A model generated the notes under the pieces. It saw nothing but the letters and a program-made list of their open reading frames with translations, was not told the origin of the DNA and did not search any database. Positions 24,520 through 39,708 of a stretch of 64,000 bases of DNA are shown here, piece by piece (within the stretch, counting starts at the first letter, position 1; each line of letters starts with the position of its first letter). The translations under genes and the position numbers were made by a program. Origin of the DNA: Limanda limanda. Its lineage: Eukaryota; Chordata; Actinopteri; Pleuronectiformes; Pleuronectidae. The DNA lies in contig NC_083639.1 of assembly GCF_963576545.1 (NCBI RefSeq), positions 19,826,118 to 19,890,117 of the forward strand, given 5' to 3'.

Positions 24520-27500
24520 ACACTTGTACTCTGACACAAATCTTTCTTGTTACTATGACAAGAGTTTGAGATCCACTATGAAACAAATTTTCCCTGTAAA
24601 AATATGAAAAGAGACACTAATGCACACACATTACGGACTAATAAGCAACCATTTGACCTTGTTAGCTAGTGTCCTTTGTGAATTTCATCTTTGCCCCCTT
24701 ATTGAAAGAAAAACAACTTTGAAAAGACCTTCATTCAAATAGCAGGACATGTTGTTTCAGTCACCTTTGAAACAATACAGAAAACAGAACACTATAATGT
24801 ACACTTCTTGACTCCTTGTTAAATAACACATCACTGCAAGAGAATGTATTTTACTCAGGATAGAAAGGATTGAACAGTACTGGAGAGTTATCACGAAGAC
24901 GATCATTCTTTTGCTTTCTGATGATGAAAAACAACACAATTATTTGCTCTAAATTACCCAGTACTCTATTGCACACACAGTATATGATTGCTTGAAGAAC
25001 ATGTTGCATTGTCATGCTGCAATAGTTGAGACAGGTTCAACTTCTAGACTCGACGACCCTGCATTCTTTTGCCCGCGCCCCCTGTGTCTACACACACAGC
25101 GTTCCAATTCAAAAGAGTGAGCTGACTGCATTATACCTCACTGCGCTGCTGTCTGTCTGAACTTGACCTCAGCCCATCTCTCAATACGTCCAGACTTAAA
25201 TAGACTTCAATACTCTGTCTGTGGCACTCAGGCTCCAACCAGCTCAGTCCTGTTGAAGGTGGAACCTTGAGAAAACAGATCACAACTTTGTTGGTTGCTT
25301 TTTGTCATGAATTCTTTTAGGTTATTTGACTCAATTTGAGGGATTAACAGCATAATTGCAAAGATATTCCATCATCTGGTGTTTTGCTGGTGGTGTTGAG
25401 AAGGCTATCTACCACCTCACCACATGTGTAACCACATAGGACCCCTAGACATTGACCAAGAGCCTATAACAGGACCACCAAACCCTCAAGAAGACCCTTA
25501 GCAAATCCAAGAGGACTCATAAAAATTCCTTATTGGCCCTACAACTGTCTAACACCCCTCTGAATCATGTTATTAACCACTGAAACTTCCAATATTACAT
25601 GTAGAACATTTCCAATGACCTTTACTACCTTCAAGGAGCCGCTAGAAACTCCCAGAGTAGCCCTGAAACTCCATCTCTTCTTCTTCAAAGACCTCTATAA
25701 CCTCCTGAAGGACCACTAAAAACTTCTCCTTGGAAAACCAAACCGAAAAAACTAAAGAACCTCTCTATTGGCCACCTACATCTTCTAGACAACCCCTTCA
25801 ACGACCCAAAAGATCTCTAGAACCTTCTCATTAACTACTTGGCCCATGTGAATGACTCCTTGAATATTCTGTCCATAACGTACTGACAGGGTGAATGAGA
25901 TTAAATTGACATTTAATGTGTAAAGCCTTATTTGTCACTAAGTGAACAGCAGTCTGTGGGTTGGCTGTGATAGAAATGGTCAGATTTAAAGACTGAATCT
26001 TTATGGCCAGACATCTTCGTTTGAGCATCTCCAAAATGGCAAGCCTTGTCGTCTGAGAAGTGACAAGCTGTGGACTGGTGACACGATGTTCAGGGATGAT
26101 CTGGAACACGCCTGATCCATTGCAGCTCCAGCTCGTGACTTAGAGTACTTAAAAGGATGTGCTGCTAACACCTTGATGCCTAGCGGCACTTTCAGAGGTC
26201 TCGTAGAGTCCATGCCTCAGCAGGTCGGAAAGGTTTCACTGGCAAGTACCAGCAACTTATGAGGCAGGGGTGTTCATAACGTTTTGCCTCATAAGTGTTT
26301 ATACTTTTCATTAACTGATCCTTTGTCCTTGTTGCAATGTTTATTGCTTGGTATAGGTCAGAATGCTATTTTGCTGAGCGTTACATTAGCCAGACTTGGC
26401 AACACAGGCAGTATTTTATTGGATCAATTAAACAGTTGTTTTGTTTTTTCATGAGATTTATTGACACAAGGAATATATAGAATATCACCAGCCTCATCCT
26501 TTAATGTCATCTTATATCTATATTTCTGGCAGGGAAATAGAATTTCAATATGTAATCATATATTTCCTCTATATGTATTACAGGTCTTGCTGTACTGGAA
26601 GTACAGTTTTATATCTCTTTTTATATCTCAATATCCACACTTCATGGCCTATTCTTTATTTGTTTGTTCAGAGATCAAATATTCATGGATTTTCAACGGA
26701 CAACGCAGCTTCCTGCAGCAAGACGCTCGCCGCTTTGTCTCTCAGAGGACGGGCAACTTGTACATAGCCAAAGTCGAAGCCTCGGACGCTGGGAACTACA
26801 CGTGCGCGGTGAGAAACATGATGACCAATGCGACAGTGCTCAGCTCCCCAACCCCGGTGGTGGTGAGGAGGGACGGTAAGCATCCTCAGTTCTCCTCTGC
26901 TGCCTCCTGGTTATCTTGCGCACTGAACTGACACACACTGTCGGAGGGAGGGCGAGCCTGGGAGATAAATCGCTTGTCTTGAGCGTGACACTGTTTTTGC
27001 TTTTGCTTACGAGCAAGGCTTTTGCACCATCCCAGAGCCTCTGAACTATAGAGGGCTATGCATGCGAGAAACCCTGTCTGTCTGCATGAAGGCACATATT
27101 TACATAACCAGAAATGTAGTCTGAACTGACAAAAATACAGGCAGGCACAGACACATATACACAAAGAAAAGAGATTGCCATACTAAACCTCATCAGGACC
27201 GTTTATGTGTACCACTTCACATTTCAGCTGAGACAGATATGCAATCCAAACGCATCCATCCGCTAAGCCAAATGCTGTTGTGTACGGCGTCATCACGGGC
27301 GCTCGCTCTCTGCCAGTGTCATCTGCACCTTGGCTCTTAGATCCTATATGAATTACAGGAAACAGCATGCCCATGTTTTGTGTTTTGACTGATGTGATTT
27401 GCTTTAATCCGTCATGCAGTGGTGATGGGTGAATACGAGCCAAAGATGGAGGTTCAGTTTCCTGACGACTTACATGTCTCTAAAGGATCCTCTGTGAAGC

Positions 27501-30500
27501 TGGAGTGCTTTGCCTTAGGAAAGTAAGTGTCAGAAACATTAGCACGCTGCAGCTCTACCCCTCAAATTGCATTTTGAAACTTGTGAAGAGGCCAGACTAT
27601 TACAACAAACAGACTGACAAACATGGCAGCGGTCCTTCTGGTCAGCGTGAGTGGGAGCATGTGGCCAGCCTGACCTTTTGTGTGTGTGTGTGTGTGACCT
27701 CTGCAGCCCCGTGCCTTCCATCTCATGGAGAAGAGCTGATGGAAATCCACTCCCTGGCAAGATTAAAATCAATCACGCCATTGGGGTTCTGGAAATTCCG
27801 TATTTTCGCCCGGAGGACGCCGGTGTGTATGAGTGCGAAGCCGAAAACAGCAGAGGACGAAATGTTGCCAGAGGGCAACTGATATTCCACAGTAAGAGCC
27901 ATGTAAACATTTGCTTTCTGGGTCTAAAAAAAAGTACTATCTCATATCCTGCACTTCAGTATTTCAGAGTTTTGCATTTGTTGTTAAGTGTCTTTTAAGT
28001 GTTTTATTATTTGTTCTATTCAAAGTGATTGGGTTATTTTCTCAGTATAAAATAGCGTTAAAATGTCAAGATAATTGGGGCTTTATTGGTGCCTCTTAGC
28101 TCTGCTTCTAGTGGTTGTGACATTAAAGAACTCCCCTGGCATACTTAGTATAATCTTTTGGTAGAAAATGAGATTGCTCACACGTCAGCATTGGCCTAAC
28201 ACATCTGTAGAATCAGAAGGAAGCGGATGTCAAGCTGAGAGCTTTGAAATGAGTTGTATTTGTAAGTTGTCAGAAAGCCAGAAAATACTGTCCAAGTCAG
28301 TGAACATTCTTCTGTTGGCAGAAAAGAGTGAGACTGTTCCTGTCTACTGTGGCTTATGTGTTGATAGAGAACTAAAAATACTAATATCAGCCTGTAAATG
28401 AGGTTAAGAATTTCTGGTGTTTGATAAGAAGTCACAAGGTCTAATTCATGTGCTGTTAAAATTAAACTGTAAATTGTTGTTGTTGAATAGTAAGTGCCTG
28501 AAGCAAATCTCATGCACAAAGACACTTCAGTGTTCTTTTCTTTATACATTCCATTATTGTATCCATTTATTTGTTCATTTGATGGCGACAGAACATATTA
28601 ATGAAGTATCCTTAAGTATAGTAGTATAAAATACAAAACATAAATATGCTGAAGTTACCTAGGATGCCAACTTACATACTTAAGGAAAAACACAAGACTA
28701 AAACAGTTCAAGCAAGCAATTCAGACACCATCTACAAATACACAAATAGAGAAAAGCCTAAATAAATAACACTTATGTGGCCCAATTAAACGTGATCACA
28801 GTTCGGACATTCTGTTGTTGCAATCAAAAGACAGCAACCGTGCTAAATGAAATGTAAAGAATAAAAAAGGCAGAGACATAAATGTAAAGTGCTTTGACTC
28901 ATGGAGGTTTGGTCCAGGCCAACGTGGACATGAATAAACTCTGTTAAAGCAAATACAAGGTCTATTACTCGCTAATACAGCAATATAATGTGTATATTTC
29001 TGTCATAAACTACTGCGTATATGAACTGTATGAGTCAGAATGGCTCCAATTGAATCTGTGACACATCTGGGATTACTGTGTGGCTGTACATGGCAGTTCT
29101 CTGTGAGCTCAGGGTCGTCGAGGAGCTGTCACATGTCAAAGGTGTTATTTAGATTTCCCTTGCACACTTTCTGCTGTTGCTCGTGTCCATAGGTTCAACA
29201 TACATCACTCTCTATGGTTGTATGTGTCATGAGTGACATATTGGTCCCTATGGAAGATGATTTAATGGTTCATGTCAAGACAGGCCATGGTCACATGTGT
29301 AGCTCCGGATTTTCCTGCTCAGAGGCTGAACCCTCTCCTGGTGTTCTATGTAGGCATAAGAAAACAAATAAGTTTATAGTGCCTCACGAGCGATGTCTCA
29401 TTTGATGGTTGTGTTACCTCAGAGAGCTATTTAAACTCTGCACATGTTTGCCTGTGTTGATCTCTTCTTGAATACATGCTGAGAATAAACATTGACTCAG
29501 CACTATTCAAGTGCCTCTACTGAGGATCATTGTCGATTGTGGCTGAAATGAACATTGCTCGCTGTGATTAATGGTCCTGAAAACACCTCACACCCAAGAT
29601 GCACTGAGGGCGCATGTGGAAGTGTAAATGCAAATTTGATATCAATCCATATACGACTTGAATAGCAGTTATTAGAACGCATACTTCCATCAAGGCGCAA
29701 CAGAGCCCTTAAATTCAATCAAGCTGTGTCAAATTACACACACTGATACATATTACTCCTCTAACCCGCCCTGATTTTTTCATCTAGATCCATGATTTAT
29801 TCCCTGACCAATCCTTTCATCAAGTTTTGTGGTTATCTGTTCAGTGGTTTTCAAATCATCGAACTGGACTTTCCCCTGCCAAGGCCCAACAGTATTCTAA
29901 TGAAATCACATTCAAAAACATCTGTTCGATCTACAAATGCCTTGATCACGTTCCTCTGTTCCTCTTTCAAAATGAATGCGCTGTCGATGTCTGCTGGAAC
30001 AGACTCGATGGAAGCATCGACACATCTCAGCTCTGCAGGCAGCGCTCTCTGGTGACGTGGTTGATTACGTCACTGTAGATCATCTGTCAATCATCGTATA
30101 AAGCCAGCCCTGACGATTTGATTGGTCCGATCAGCTCCTGATCGGCCATAGTTTCTCCCCAACGGAGCGACTCCAGACCGAACTTCCCGAACAACAAATG
30201 TTGTGGGCGGGGCTAAGTTCGTCTGGCACCCAGGCTAAACAACAATAATAATTGCTTGCAAATTTTTCCAAACCAGCAGGGTAGCAGCAGCTCACATCCA
30301 CGAGCCAGTGACTGCATAAAGTCAAACTAATGGCAGCTGTGGGTGGTGTAAAGAACAGACCATATGCAAAGGAAGTAAATCCATTAACACAGCAGCACAC
30401 CATCTTCTATTCTTTAAGATGGATGGAGCAGACGGATCACACAGATTTCAATGTGGACACTGGAGATGCTAAGATACCAAGAGTTAATGTAATCAGGTTT

Positions 30501-33500
30501 CATCTGAATTGAAAATGCATTTTAATGCCAAGTGTAAATGACACAGATGACAGCCTCCAAAAGTAGATATCACCTACGGTAGATATAATTTTGTCTATAT
30601 GATAACTGTAGATGGAGACATTTTTGTGAATCAACAGGTAACAGGTTGTTTGTCATTTTATTAGAATCTCATATTTGTGTTTAAAAAATAAGAACTGAAT
30701 ATAATTTATTTTATTCCACTTTTGTTGGTGTTTAGCTGAAGAGAAGATCTGTTCTCATCACCGTTTTCTTTCCCGTTTTGCATAATTTTGCCTAATTTAA
30801 GCATGTTCAAAGTCACTATGTAAATGTAGCAGTATTGCTAAAGCTTGTTCTAGCGTCTTCCTTCTGTATAATTTATTATTTTTTAAAGTTTATTATTTGT
30901 TTTAATGACATCATCTCTCACGCTGTTAGAGAACATAAGCGAAGCCCAGTGTTATTGGTTTTGAATATCGCCAGCCTGTGACACCCCCCCTGATAAAGTG
31001 ACAATTAAGTCTTTACAAGCCAGCTCTGTTTCCATGTGAACCCCACTTGACTGCACTGTGCAAATTTAGCGCCCACAGACATGATGCCATAAAGACTCCA
31101 ATGAATTGGTTAGCTAAAAATAAATTCATTAATATAAGCTAAACAGAAAGGAAACATTTCAGTAATAGGACACAAACAAATGAACAAGAAAAACTAAATA
31201 AGGAGGGGGCACAAGTTTTTTAATGGTTTTGCTCTCATTAAACTTGAACTTGACAATCAGTAATCTGTGAAATTTGGCAGCATGTACTGGTGGGATGTAT
31301 CAACACTCAAACCACACATATCCCCACTCCTACATTCTGCCTGACTTGCTCCTCACTCCTCTCACCTCTGATTGTTTTAACAGTTTTGTTCTGTGAGGTT
31401 GTATTTTCTTTTGACTCACAGTTCACTTATCCTTGTTGCTTTCACAACCCAAGGAGCTCTGCAGATCATCCTGTATTGTAACTTAATGAGCACTTTTCTT
31501 TTCTTTTCTTTGTTATCTTTGAACCTGTTCATCTCAAATCCCACTGAAGTGTGCCGATTGCACAATGCTGCTGGAGGTCAGTCCCAGGCACTGACTGTGT
31601 AATGAGCTGCTGCCCAGCTAATTCAGGAGCTAATTACATGCAGCACCGGGATGCAAATTGAATGGAACAAGTGCTGCAAATTTGCCGTGGCCTTTCATGT
31701 ATGTTAATCTGACCCAGAGTCCATCTGTCGAAACAGGACTGACATTCATGTAACAAGATAACACCCATGTTATCGCAAAATGCGCACTCACAAAAAAGGG
31801 ATTTGGATTTAAACCACAGGAGATGCAATGAATTGCAATTCGATATTTTATTTCCTCAATAATGATTCATGTGCATTTCTTCTTCTCCACAGATGTTGAA
31901 CATCTGCACTGGGTCCAGACACTAAAAGATGCTCATATGGCCATAGATGCTAATCTGCAATGGGAATGTAAAGCCACTGGTAAACCTAAGCCTGCATACA
32001 GATGGTTAAAGAATGGTCAGCCTCTACCAGCAGAGGTAAAACACCAGAAGAAACCCTAACGTATGATATTCATGTTAAAAACAATGGTGATTTTCAACAC
32101 ATTACATCTACTATTTAGACAATAATATCCCTCTGGCCTGATGTACAGGGGAGGATCCATGTGGAAGCTGGGAGACTGACCATATCCAGGATTAGTCTGT
32201 TGGACTCTGGCATGTATCAGTGTGTGTCAGAGAACGAACATGGAGCCGTCTACGCCAGCGCGGAGCTCAAGGTTGTAGGTAAGCAGTTTGTTTGCCTCGT
32301 ATTATTTACAATGAGCTGTACCAGAGGCGAGGCAGAGGTACAGCCTGTGTACGTTGGGTTGTTAGTAGAAGAAAAGCTCAACCCTATCTCAATTTAAATG
32401 AATGAATGAAAACAGGCTTAAGCGGTTCCTCAGTGAGCCGTGGCCTTGCTCTTTCATTTCCATAATTATTTCATACAGTTAAGCCGGTCTGGTGTGGAAA
32501 TATAATTTCTGTAATTGCCGCCGATGCACTTGACATTTTTGGCTGATGCTCAGCTGTTCCCTAAAATGGCCTCAACGTGGGCTCTGCTCCTCAGCCTCCC
32601 CGCCTGACTTCACCCGGCGCCCCGTGAAGAAGTCCACGGTGATCCAGAGGGGGGGCGAGGTTGTCTATGAGTGTCGCCCCCACGCTTCCCCCAGGGCCAC
32701 AATCTCTTGGTGGAGAGGGGGCGAGCTGCTGAAGGACGGCAGGAGGTAAGGTACTGTGCTGTATGCACCACCGCTCATGCCACTGATGGCCACTGATGGT
32801 TTATTCTTGTGGTCATGTTCATTTCTGGGACTCATTATTATGTATTACTTCTGCTTGAGGGGACCCTAGAAGTCAGGGTCGCATGAAACAGCTTTTTTTT
32901 GGTTCAAGAAAGTTTTTCTTCTTTCTTCAGATGGACACCTTATTCTTTACATGGATTTATATGTCAGTGTTCTGCTTTGAGTGATGTCTTTTTAAGTGGA
33001 TGTAAGAGCGAGGTCAGGATCCCGAGTCCATCAGTTCTTCATATCGAGACCAATATATGATTTGGTTTTTTTAAAGCGTCCCACACTTTCTAAGCTCTTG
33101 AAGGCAGTCAAAGTGCTGGATGAAGGGCAAACACCATGTAAAGATGCTGTTTGTGTGCAAACCACAGAGGAAAAACAATCTTCTACAGACTTTCAGTGAA
33201 AGTCTTCCTCTGACTACATGACAGGCCACACCGTGTGAGGATTCAAGGTCTGAGGCAAACACCTACGAACTACAAAGAAACAGCTTGTTGTTGCACTACG
33301 CCTACGCAAAAGCTAATGCAAACAATAACAGCCGGTTGGAGCACAGTATGAGAGCTGCTTCTATTGGGTGTTGGGTGGAAATGAAAGGGAGGTAAATGTT
33401 ATTGTATAAGTTCAGAGAAACAAGGGCTGGGCTTGGCTACTGTGAAAAAGATCCAACAAGCAAAAAATAATTGCCCGAAATTTTCCAGCAGAACCTAGAT

Positions 33501-36500
33501 TGAAAAGTTGCAAATGATATGCCAAGGCTTTTTTTCACATTTATTTGCATTGCTGAGTAATCCTATCTTCTTGGCCTGTGTTCCTAAAATCATTTCAGGA
33601 AGGATCAATGTTACATTTCTGGGGTGACTCCAGTAGAGCTGCTGATGACCCATCTTGTCTCTCTTGCTGGAGTGTCGGAAAAGCCACGAGCTATGGGTTA
33701 AAACATTATAACCATCAGTACCCATTAATGTGGGTGCAAATGTTAATCCCAGTACTGACATGCTGGTTTAAGCGTATTGACACGAAACTGGATCATTTAG
33801 ATATTTGTTAAGGGAAAGAATGACATTGTTGGCAACCTGGCATTTCCCCCCTTAAAGCTGTTGTTCAGCACTTTATAAGAGATGCAAATGAAAGCTTGTC
33901 TTTTGTGCGAAACACCATCAGGACGCCTCGTCAGCCTGGAAACGTAAAATGGACTTAATTGCATCAATTTTCTGAGAGAGCCTTGGCTCTTTGTTCCGTT
34001 TGGGCGGCAACTTAAGTGAGTTACAAAAACGTTCCATAGGAGAGATTTTCAAATAAAGAGCGAGGGCGAGGAAAAAGAGAAGTCTGACTTCAGTCAGTCT
34101 CTCTCAAGAACGATGTTGCTTCTGAAACTTGTTGATTTTATTTTCTCTCCAATACTGATTTCAACATCCGTTTTTTTATCTCTCTTATCTTTTTTCTGTG
34201 TGTGTTTGGGGTATGCCGAATGAAAACATTTTGTCCACCGTGTATGAAATCTAACAATTCTGAGAACATGCCATAGAAAAACCAGGAATACATTCAAATG
34301 GTTCTGCTTTCAAAAGCACAGTCATGTGCATCGGTAAATAAATGGTTGCTAGAATGCCTATGTTGAGCAGCAGCAACTTGCACTTTAGTACAGAGTTACA
34401 ACCATCCGCCTCAGTTTTGGAATTGGAATTGGCTTCAGCCCGAAGTGAACATTGAGTCAAAGAGCAGAGGAGTGAGAAGTTGTTTTTCTTTCGCTCCATT
34501 TCTTAGATCTTTTCACAGGCCTTCTGTCTGTCAGAGGATTTATTTTCAAAATGCTGCTGTTGATTTTCGAAAGCACCGGAAGGTTTTAGGACTGAAAATG
34601 CATTTCTGATCTGCTGACTGCCTGGGACAGGTCTGCTGTTCTGTCCCCCAGAGTCAAAGCTGAACATGGGAAAGCTGCATCTAGTTTTTATGTTCCACAA
34701 GTGTGGAACAAACTCCCAGAGAACTGCAGACCTGATGCAAATATCACTTATTTTTAAATCAAGGCTCAAGTGTTGCTTTGTTAAAACAAACAAATAACCA
34801 AAACAAATATTCTCTTTAGTTTTTTCTGTTGTTTTTTTTAATATATCTAAGCAGTCAAATGTCATGGAAGTGTCAGAATGACTTTTTTCTTTATCCCAAT
34901 CGTAAAATACAGCTTACAGGCTGAAGGCTGCTTTACAAAACTAATGTTGTTTATTTTGCTGTATTATTGCATCTCTTCATTGTCTACATGGATCATCAAT
35001 TTGTGAGGCGGCTAATGCTTTAACCTCATGTCAGTGACAACAGAACATGAGGACGTGTGTACATCCTTTCACTGTATCATCCAAGGTTAAAACTGGAGTT
35101 TAATCCATCCACCTAAAGGTACAGACTCACGCAACTTCACAACCCCTTGTTTGTCTCAACACAGGAATTACCGTGGTAACTGAACTCTCGAAGTGAGTTT
35201 TGAAAATTAGGAGAACTGTTGGAGTCTGAAAGTTTCTGCTGAATGTCTGACAATTAAGCTTCACAAAAGAAATCGACAAATGACACATTTTGTGCCTTGA
35301 TATTTCAATTTGAGTTTGTTTCCTGAGTTCAGATGCTTATGGTGCATCTTTAAGGTTTACTGGAAATTGAGGAAGAAAAACCAGAGTGGCTCTTTTTAAA
35401 ATACCTTTTTTATTCCCAGCAGCAGCAAAAAGAAGATCGGTGAAGCAGCCTTTGTCAATTATGCCCCCAAACTATGGAACACACTACTGATAGATATAAG
35501 GAAAGCCAGCCCGGTAGATATTTTCAATAGAAAGCTTAAAACATATCTCAACACCCGAGCGTTTACATAGCTTTCCCCTGTACTATTTTTATATGCTATA
35601 CTTTCTTATGCCATGTTTTTATTGATAAGCACTTTTAGCTGTCCTAACAGTTATTCCATAGTAACTGATCCGACTTCATTTACTGTACTTTGATTCTATA
35701 CTGACTCTGGCTCAAAGCTAAATTTGAGTGGTTACAGCTGCTAAGGAAGTCAAGGGAAAAAACCCTCAAGTTGTTGTTATTATCAAGTGGTTTTAATAAT
35801 GTGTAGATGCATTCTGTTACGTTCATGTGGTGCAATTACTTATTTAGCTTTGCTTTAAAGCGCTTTGTGCTGCAAGATGGTATGCAAGGTGCGATACAAT
35901 TAACGCTTATTTAAATGGTTAATCTTTTGCACATAACTTACAGAATATTGTATGCTGACTTCTAGTTTCACTTTGCATACTGCTACTATGTGAAATGAAG
36001 TCCATAGATGCTTTCTCTCCTTTTTTATATTACCTTTCTAATTTCCATTTGTGCTCATGCTGGGATCAGTATGTACAGGCAGCTTTCCATAGACGCTTCG
36101 TAACTCACAGGACCTGCCTCAACATGCGACCGGAGGGATTGATTAGTTTTCATGTTTTCCATTGAGTGGTCATGAGGAAAGGGAGAAAAAAAAATTACCC
36201 ATGCATTACCCAGGCAGCGCATTTGGACGAGAATAGAAAATTCACAGCATGGAACAGAGTTTGTCTACAAAGCAGATAGTTCTTTACCTTTCTATTTGTT
36301 TTGCAGCTCATTGCCCCTCAGGTCATGTTCTCAGTGCGCCTCCATCACTCAGCGTTTGATATGTTTGTCAATAAATCACTGCAAAGCACCCCCGTGTCAG
36401 ACATGCTCTCTGGGTCTCAGCTCAGCCCAAGTGAATACATATTTATTCTCGGGAACCAGTATGAAATTGTTTGTGTGTTGTGTTTTTTTTTTGTGGTCGA

Positions 36501-39500
36501 GCTTGCCGCTCACAGTATTTCTGTTTGATTTATTGAAGCCAAAGGTCACAACAGGAGAGCATTATCTGCCTCGGTTATGCATATGTTTACATGCTCTCCC
36601 GCTTGTCTGTTCAGAGCTGAGGCGCCGAAAGAAGTACACCAGGCTTAAATGTGAAGTTTTATGAAAGAGGGTGTAATATCCAGTGGAGATGTACTACTCT
36701 CACTTTTTCTGTCTCAGTTTCTTGTTGTTTGTCTTACATAAGAGCTGAGTTGATACAATTTTGAGACACTTGTCTTGTTGAGTCTTCTTCGATGACTCAA
36801 GTGCACTCAGGAATAGCGATGTGACAAACAACAACAAATGGGGTGGTGGTGAAAGCCCTCTTTACTTTTTATTTTCCTGATTTGCCTCTCGGGGCTCATA
36901 CATGTTGTGGCCAGTGGTTTCACAGACTACTCCAGTAGTAGACTATCAAAACCATTAGTTGACACTTGCATTGCTGTAGACTATTTCAGCTGTGGGTTTA
37001 GCAGGGTGCAGCAGGGGGCGCTGATGTAATCGACACGTGTTAGCTGTCATGTGTGATTGACAACAATGACAACAAGACCAAAGCTACGTGTAACCGCATA
37101 AATCTACAATCGATTACAGCTCATGCTATAGCAACAGCAAAGAAAAGGAACCAACAGAAATAAACTAAACGTCCTATCACTGACCACCAGACGTCATATC
37201 GAGGCAGATGGCCGCCCATATTGAGTCTGGTTCTGCTCGAGGTTTCCCTCAGTTAATGAGAACGTTTTTTCACCGTCGCCAAACGTCTGCTCATTGTGAG
37301 AACATTTGAGTTTCTCTACAATTTTAAGGTCTCAACCTTAACATGTTGTGTGCCTTCAAGTAATGTATATTATGATTTGGAGCAATACAAATACAATTTT
37401 GTTAGGTCGAATTGAATATATCCATCACAAATGTTGGTCATAAAAATGTTTTTCTCTTCGTGATTAATTGACTAGCTGCTTTTGTAAACAGTTGACAACT
37501 ACTGAAATGCAATAGTCCTGAATGCCCTTGTTGTAGCCATATGCAACCTCTACTTCAATTTCAACTTTATTTGTCCCTGAAGGGCAATTGGTTTTGCTCC
37601 AAGACGATGACAATAAAGAACAAGACACAACATTGGCACATAGTGACAGATTCGGGAGAAATCCAGGTTGTTCTTAATATTGTTGGATAATAAATACAGT
37701 CAAAACTAAAAGAGTAAATACTATAAAAGATATAAAAATATCATAAAAATCCTGAGTAATCAAAATCTGAGTTTAAAGTGCCTCTCATCAGACTCCCAGT
37801 TTTATTTCTCCTGTGAGACCCGCCTGATGTTTTTTCCCCAAGTTCGATGCTGCTACATGCATATCTCCCATGCTACTGCCTCTCAGAAAGGCTTGTAGCA
37901 TGTTGATACAATCTGCCACGTGCTGTAGAGCGATAAGGTTGCAGGTAAAGATCCCAGTCAAATCTGTGCTGCTCCTGTCCTCCTTCTCTTCCTACTCCTC
38001 CTCCTCCTCCTCTTATCACCAGCCAGCCCCACACTGCTGGCCTGCTGTGTGTCCAATTAATATGTGCGTTTCAGCTGATGAATATATGCCATCAATACTG
38101 TGCTGACCCCACAACAAAGCTGTTCTGCCTCAGCTAAGATAATTGTTATCTTCTGAAGCGTGCAAATAGACTTTTGGAATAGATTCTGAAACCTTCATTC
38201 AAAACCAAATCAACAGGGGGAGGGAACAAATTGGCTTGAGAGATGAGACCTCATCTCTCAGGCAGGAAGTCGTCCCAGTGATTCTTATCGTCACTTTTCC
38301 TTCAATTAACAACCAAGTAATTGATTGATAAGGAAATGAGAGATCTGAGCCCATGATGAGCTGTTTCAGTTTTGCCACTCTCCTCAGACAGACTATCATG
38401 GAGGACGGAACCCTGCGCATCACCAACATCTCCAAATCTGATGACGGCAGGTACACGTGCGTGGCCAGAAACCAGTTTGGAACCTCCAGCAGCACAGGAA
38501 CACTGATGGTGAAAGGTATTTGTCTTTTTGTTTTTTTTCTCTCCTGGTTTCCACTACTGTACCTTCCAAGCCGAGGGTGTAAACTTTTGTTAAGGGGGAA
38601 AAAAATACCAGCTCAAGCATGAAATTGATAATGAAATATATAGCCGTTTTATGTTCCCGGCGGTTTGACAGACGTATAAGTCATCTATGGTTTTGTCAGC
38701 CGTGAGTTATTGTTCATGTAGCAGAGTGGGGCAAAGCACCGTCATCTATACGGCTGCGAGTGAAGAGTATTTTCTCAACATTTAATTTAAAAGGAGCTGG
38801 AGAAGCAATTTCGGATTTGGGTTTTTAAAAATAATTATGATTATAGTGAGCGATTCTTTTTCTCTCTTTCTAGTTGACACCATGATTGCAGTGTGTTTAA
38901 TTTTTCTTTAAAGGGTTATGGGGGGCATTTGCTTCCTAAGTGAAGTATTTTAGGTCATTTAATTAATCTGATGGAGCAGAATCTGGACTATTCTGGATGA
39001 ATTAAGCTTTATTACCTTCTTTATTTGGCAGGATAAAGTAACAAAATATTCTCCTTTATTTCCTGCCTTTCCTTTTCTGGTTTAGAACCCACCAAAATCG
39101 TTGTTCCACCTTTGAGCTTGGACGCCACTGTGGGACAGAGCCTCGTGTTGCCCTGCGAGGTGTCGAGCGATTCATCCCTGATCCCCGTCTTCAAGTGGTT
39201 TTTCAACGGCAAAGCCATTGATTTCATCAGACAGGAGCACTTTGAAATGATTGGAGGGGTATGTATAATGTGGGTGAACACATTATTTGATATTGGGCCA
39301 AGGATTTGACCGACATCATTTTCTAAAAGCCAGACCTGATATTGAAGCACCAGAGCTGTTTTGTTCTGCCAGTTGATTTCTGTGATAGTGTATAAAACAG
39401 GGCTGAGATGAGACATGATTTCAGTGTGCAGTCAATTCCCCTGAGTGTTTCTAAACCTTCTATTTCTTCATCAAAACCTGGATTAGAAATATGGAATGGG

Positions 39501-39627
39501 GAGATAACAGGCGTTTTAAGGAAAAAGACCCACTGCATCTGAATGATGTTGACTGTATGTCTTTTGTGAAGTCTGGCAGTAACACAGAAATAGTCCTAAT
39601 CTTTAAGGAATGGTTGGACATTTTGGT

Positions 39628-39708
<81 letters not shown>

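Larger units (their letters stand above)
23195..26671 (+). other. cntn6: Contactin intron between exons 4 and 5
   Basis: Holds (GT)n at 24469-24516 and an old degenerate repeat at about 25430-25830. No coding exon besides those listed. Confidence 0.7.
32746..38387 (+). other. cntn6: Contactin intron between exons 10 and 11
   Basis: A 5.6-kb intron inside Ig5 carrying three LINE relics in the same orientation as the gene (34625-34790, 35439-35910, 37203-37402) and a possible fourth repeat near 37550. Confidence 0.75.

Noticed and set aside
34625..35910. Active LINE element
   Set aside because: Both copies are 5'-truncated to the last few dozen codons, and one has an early in-frame stop.
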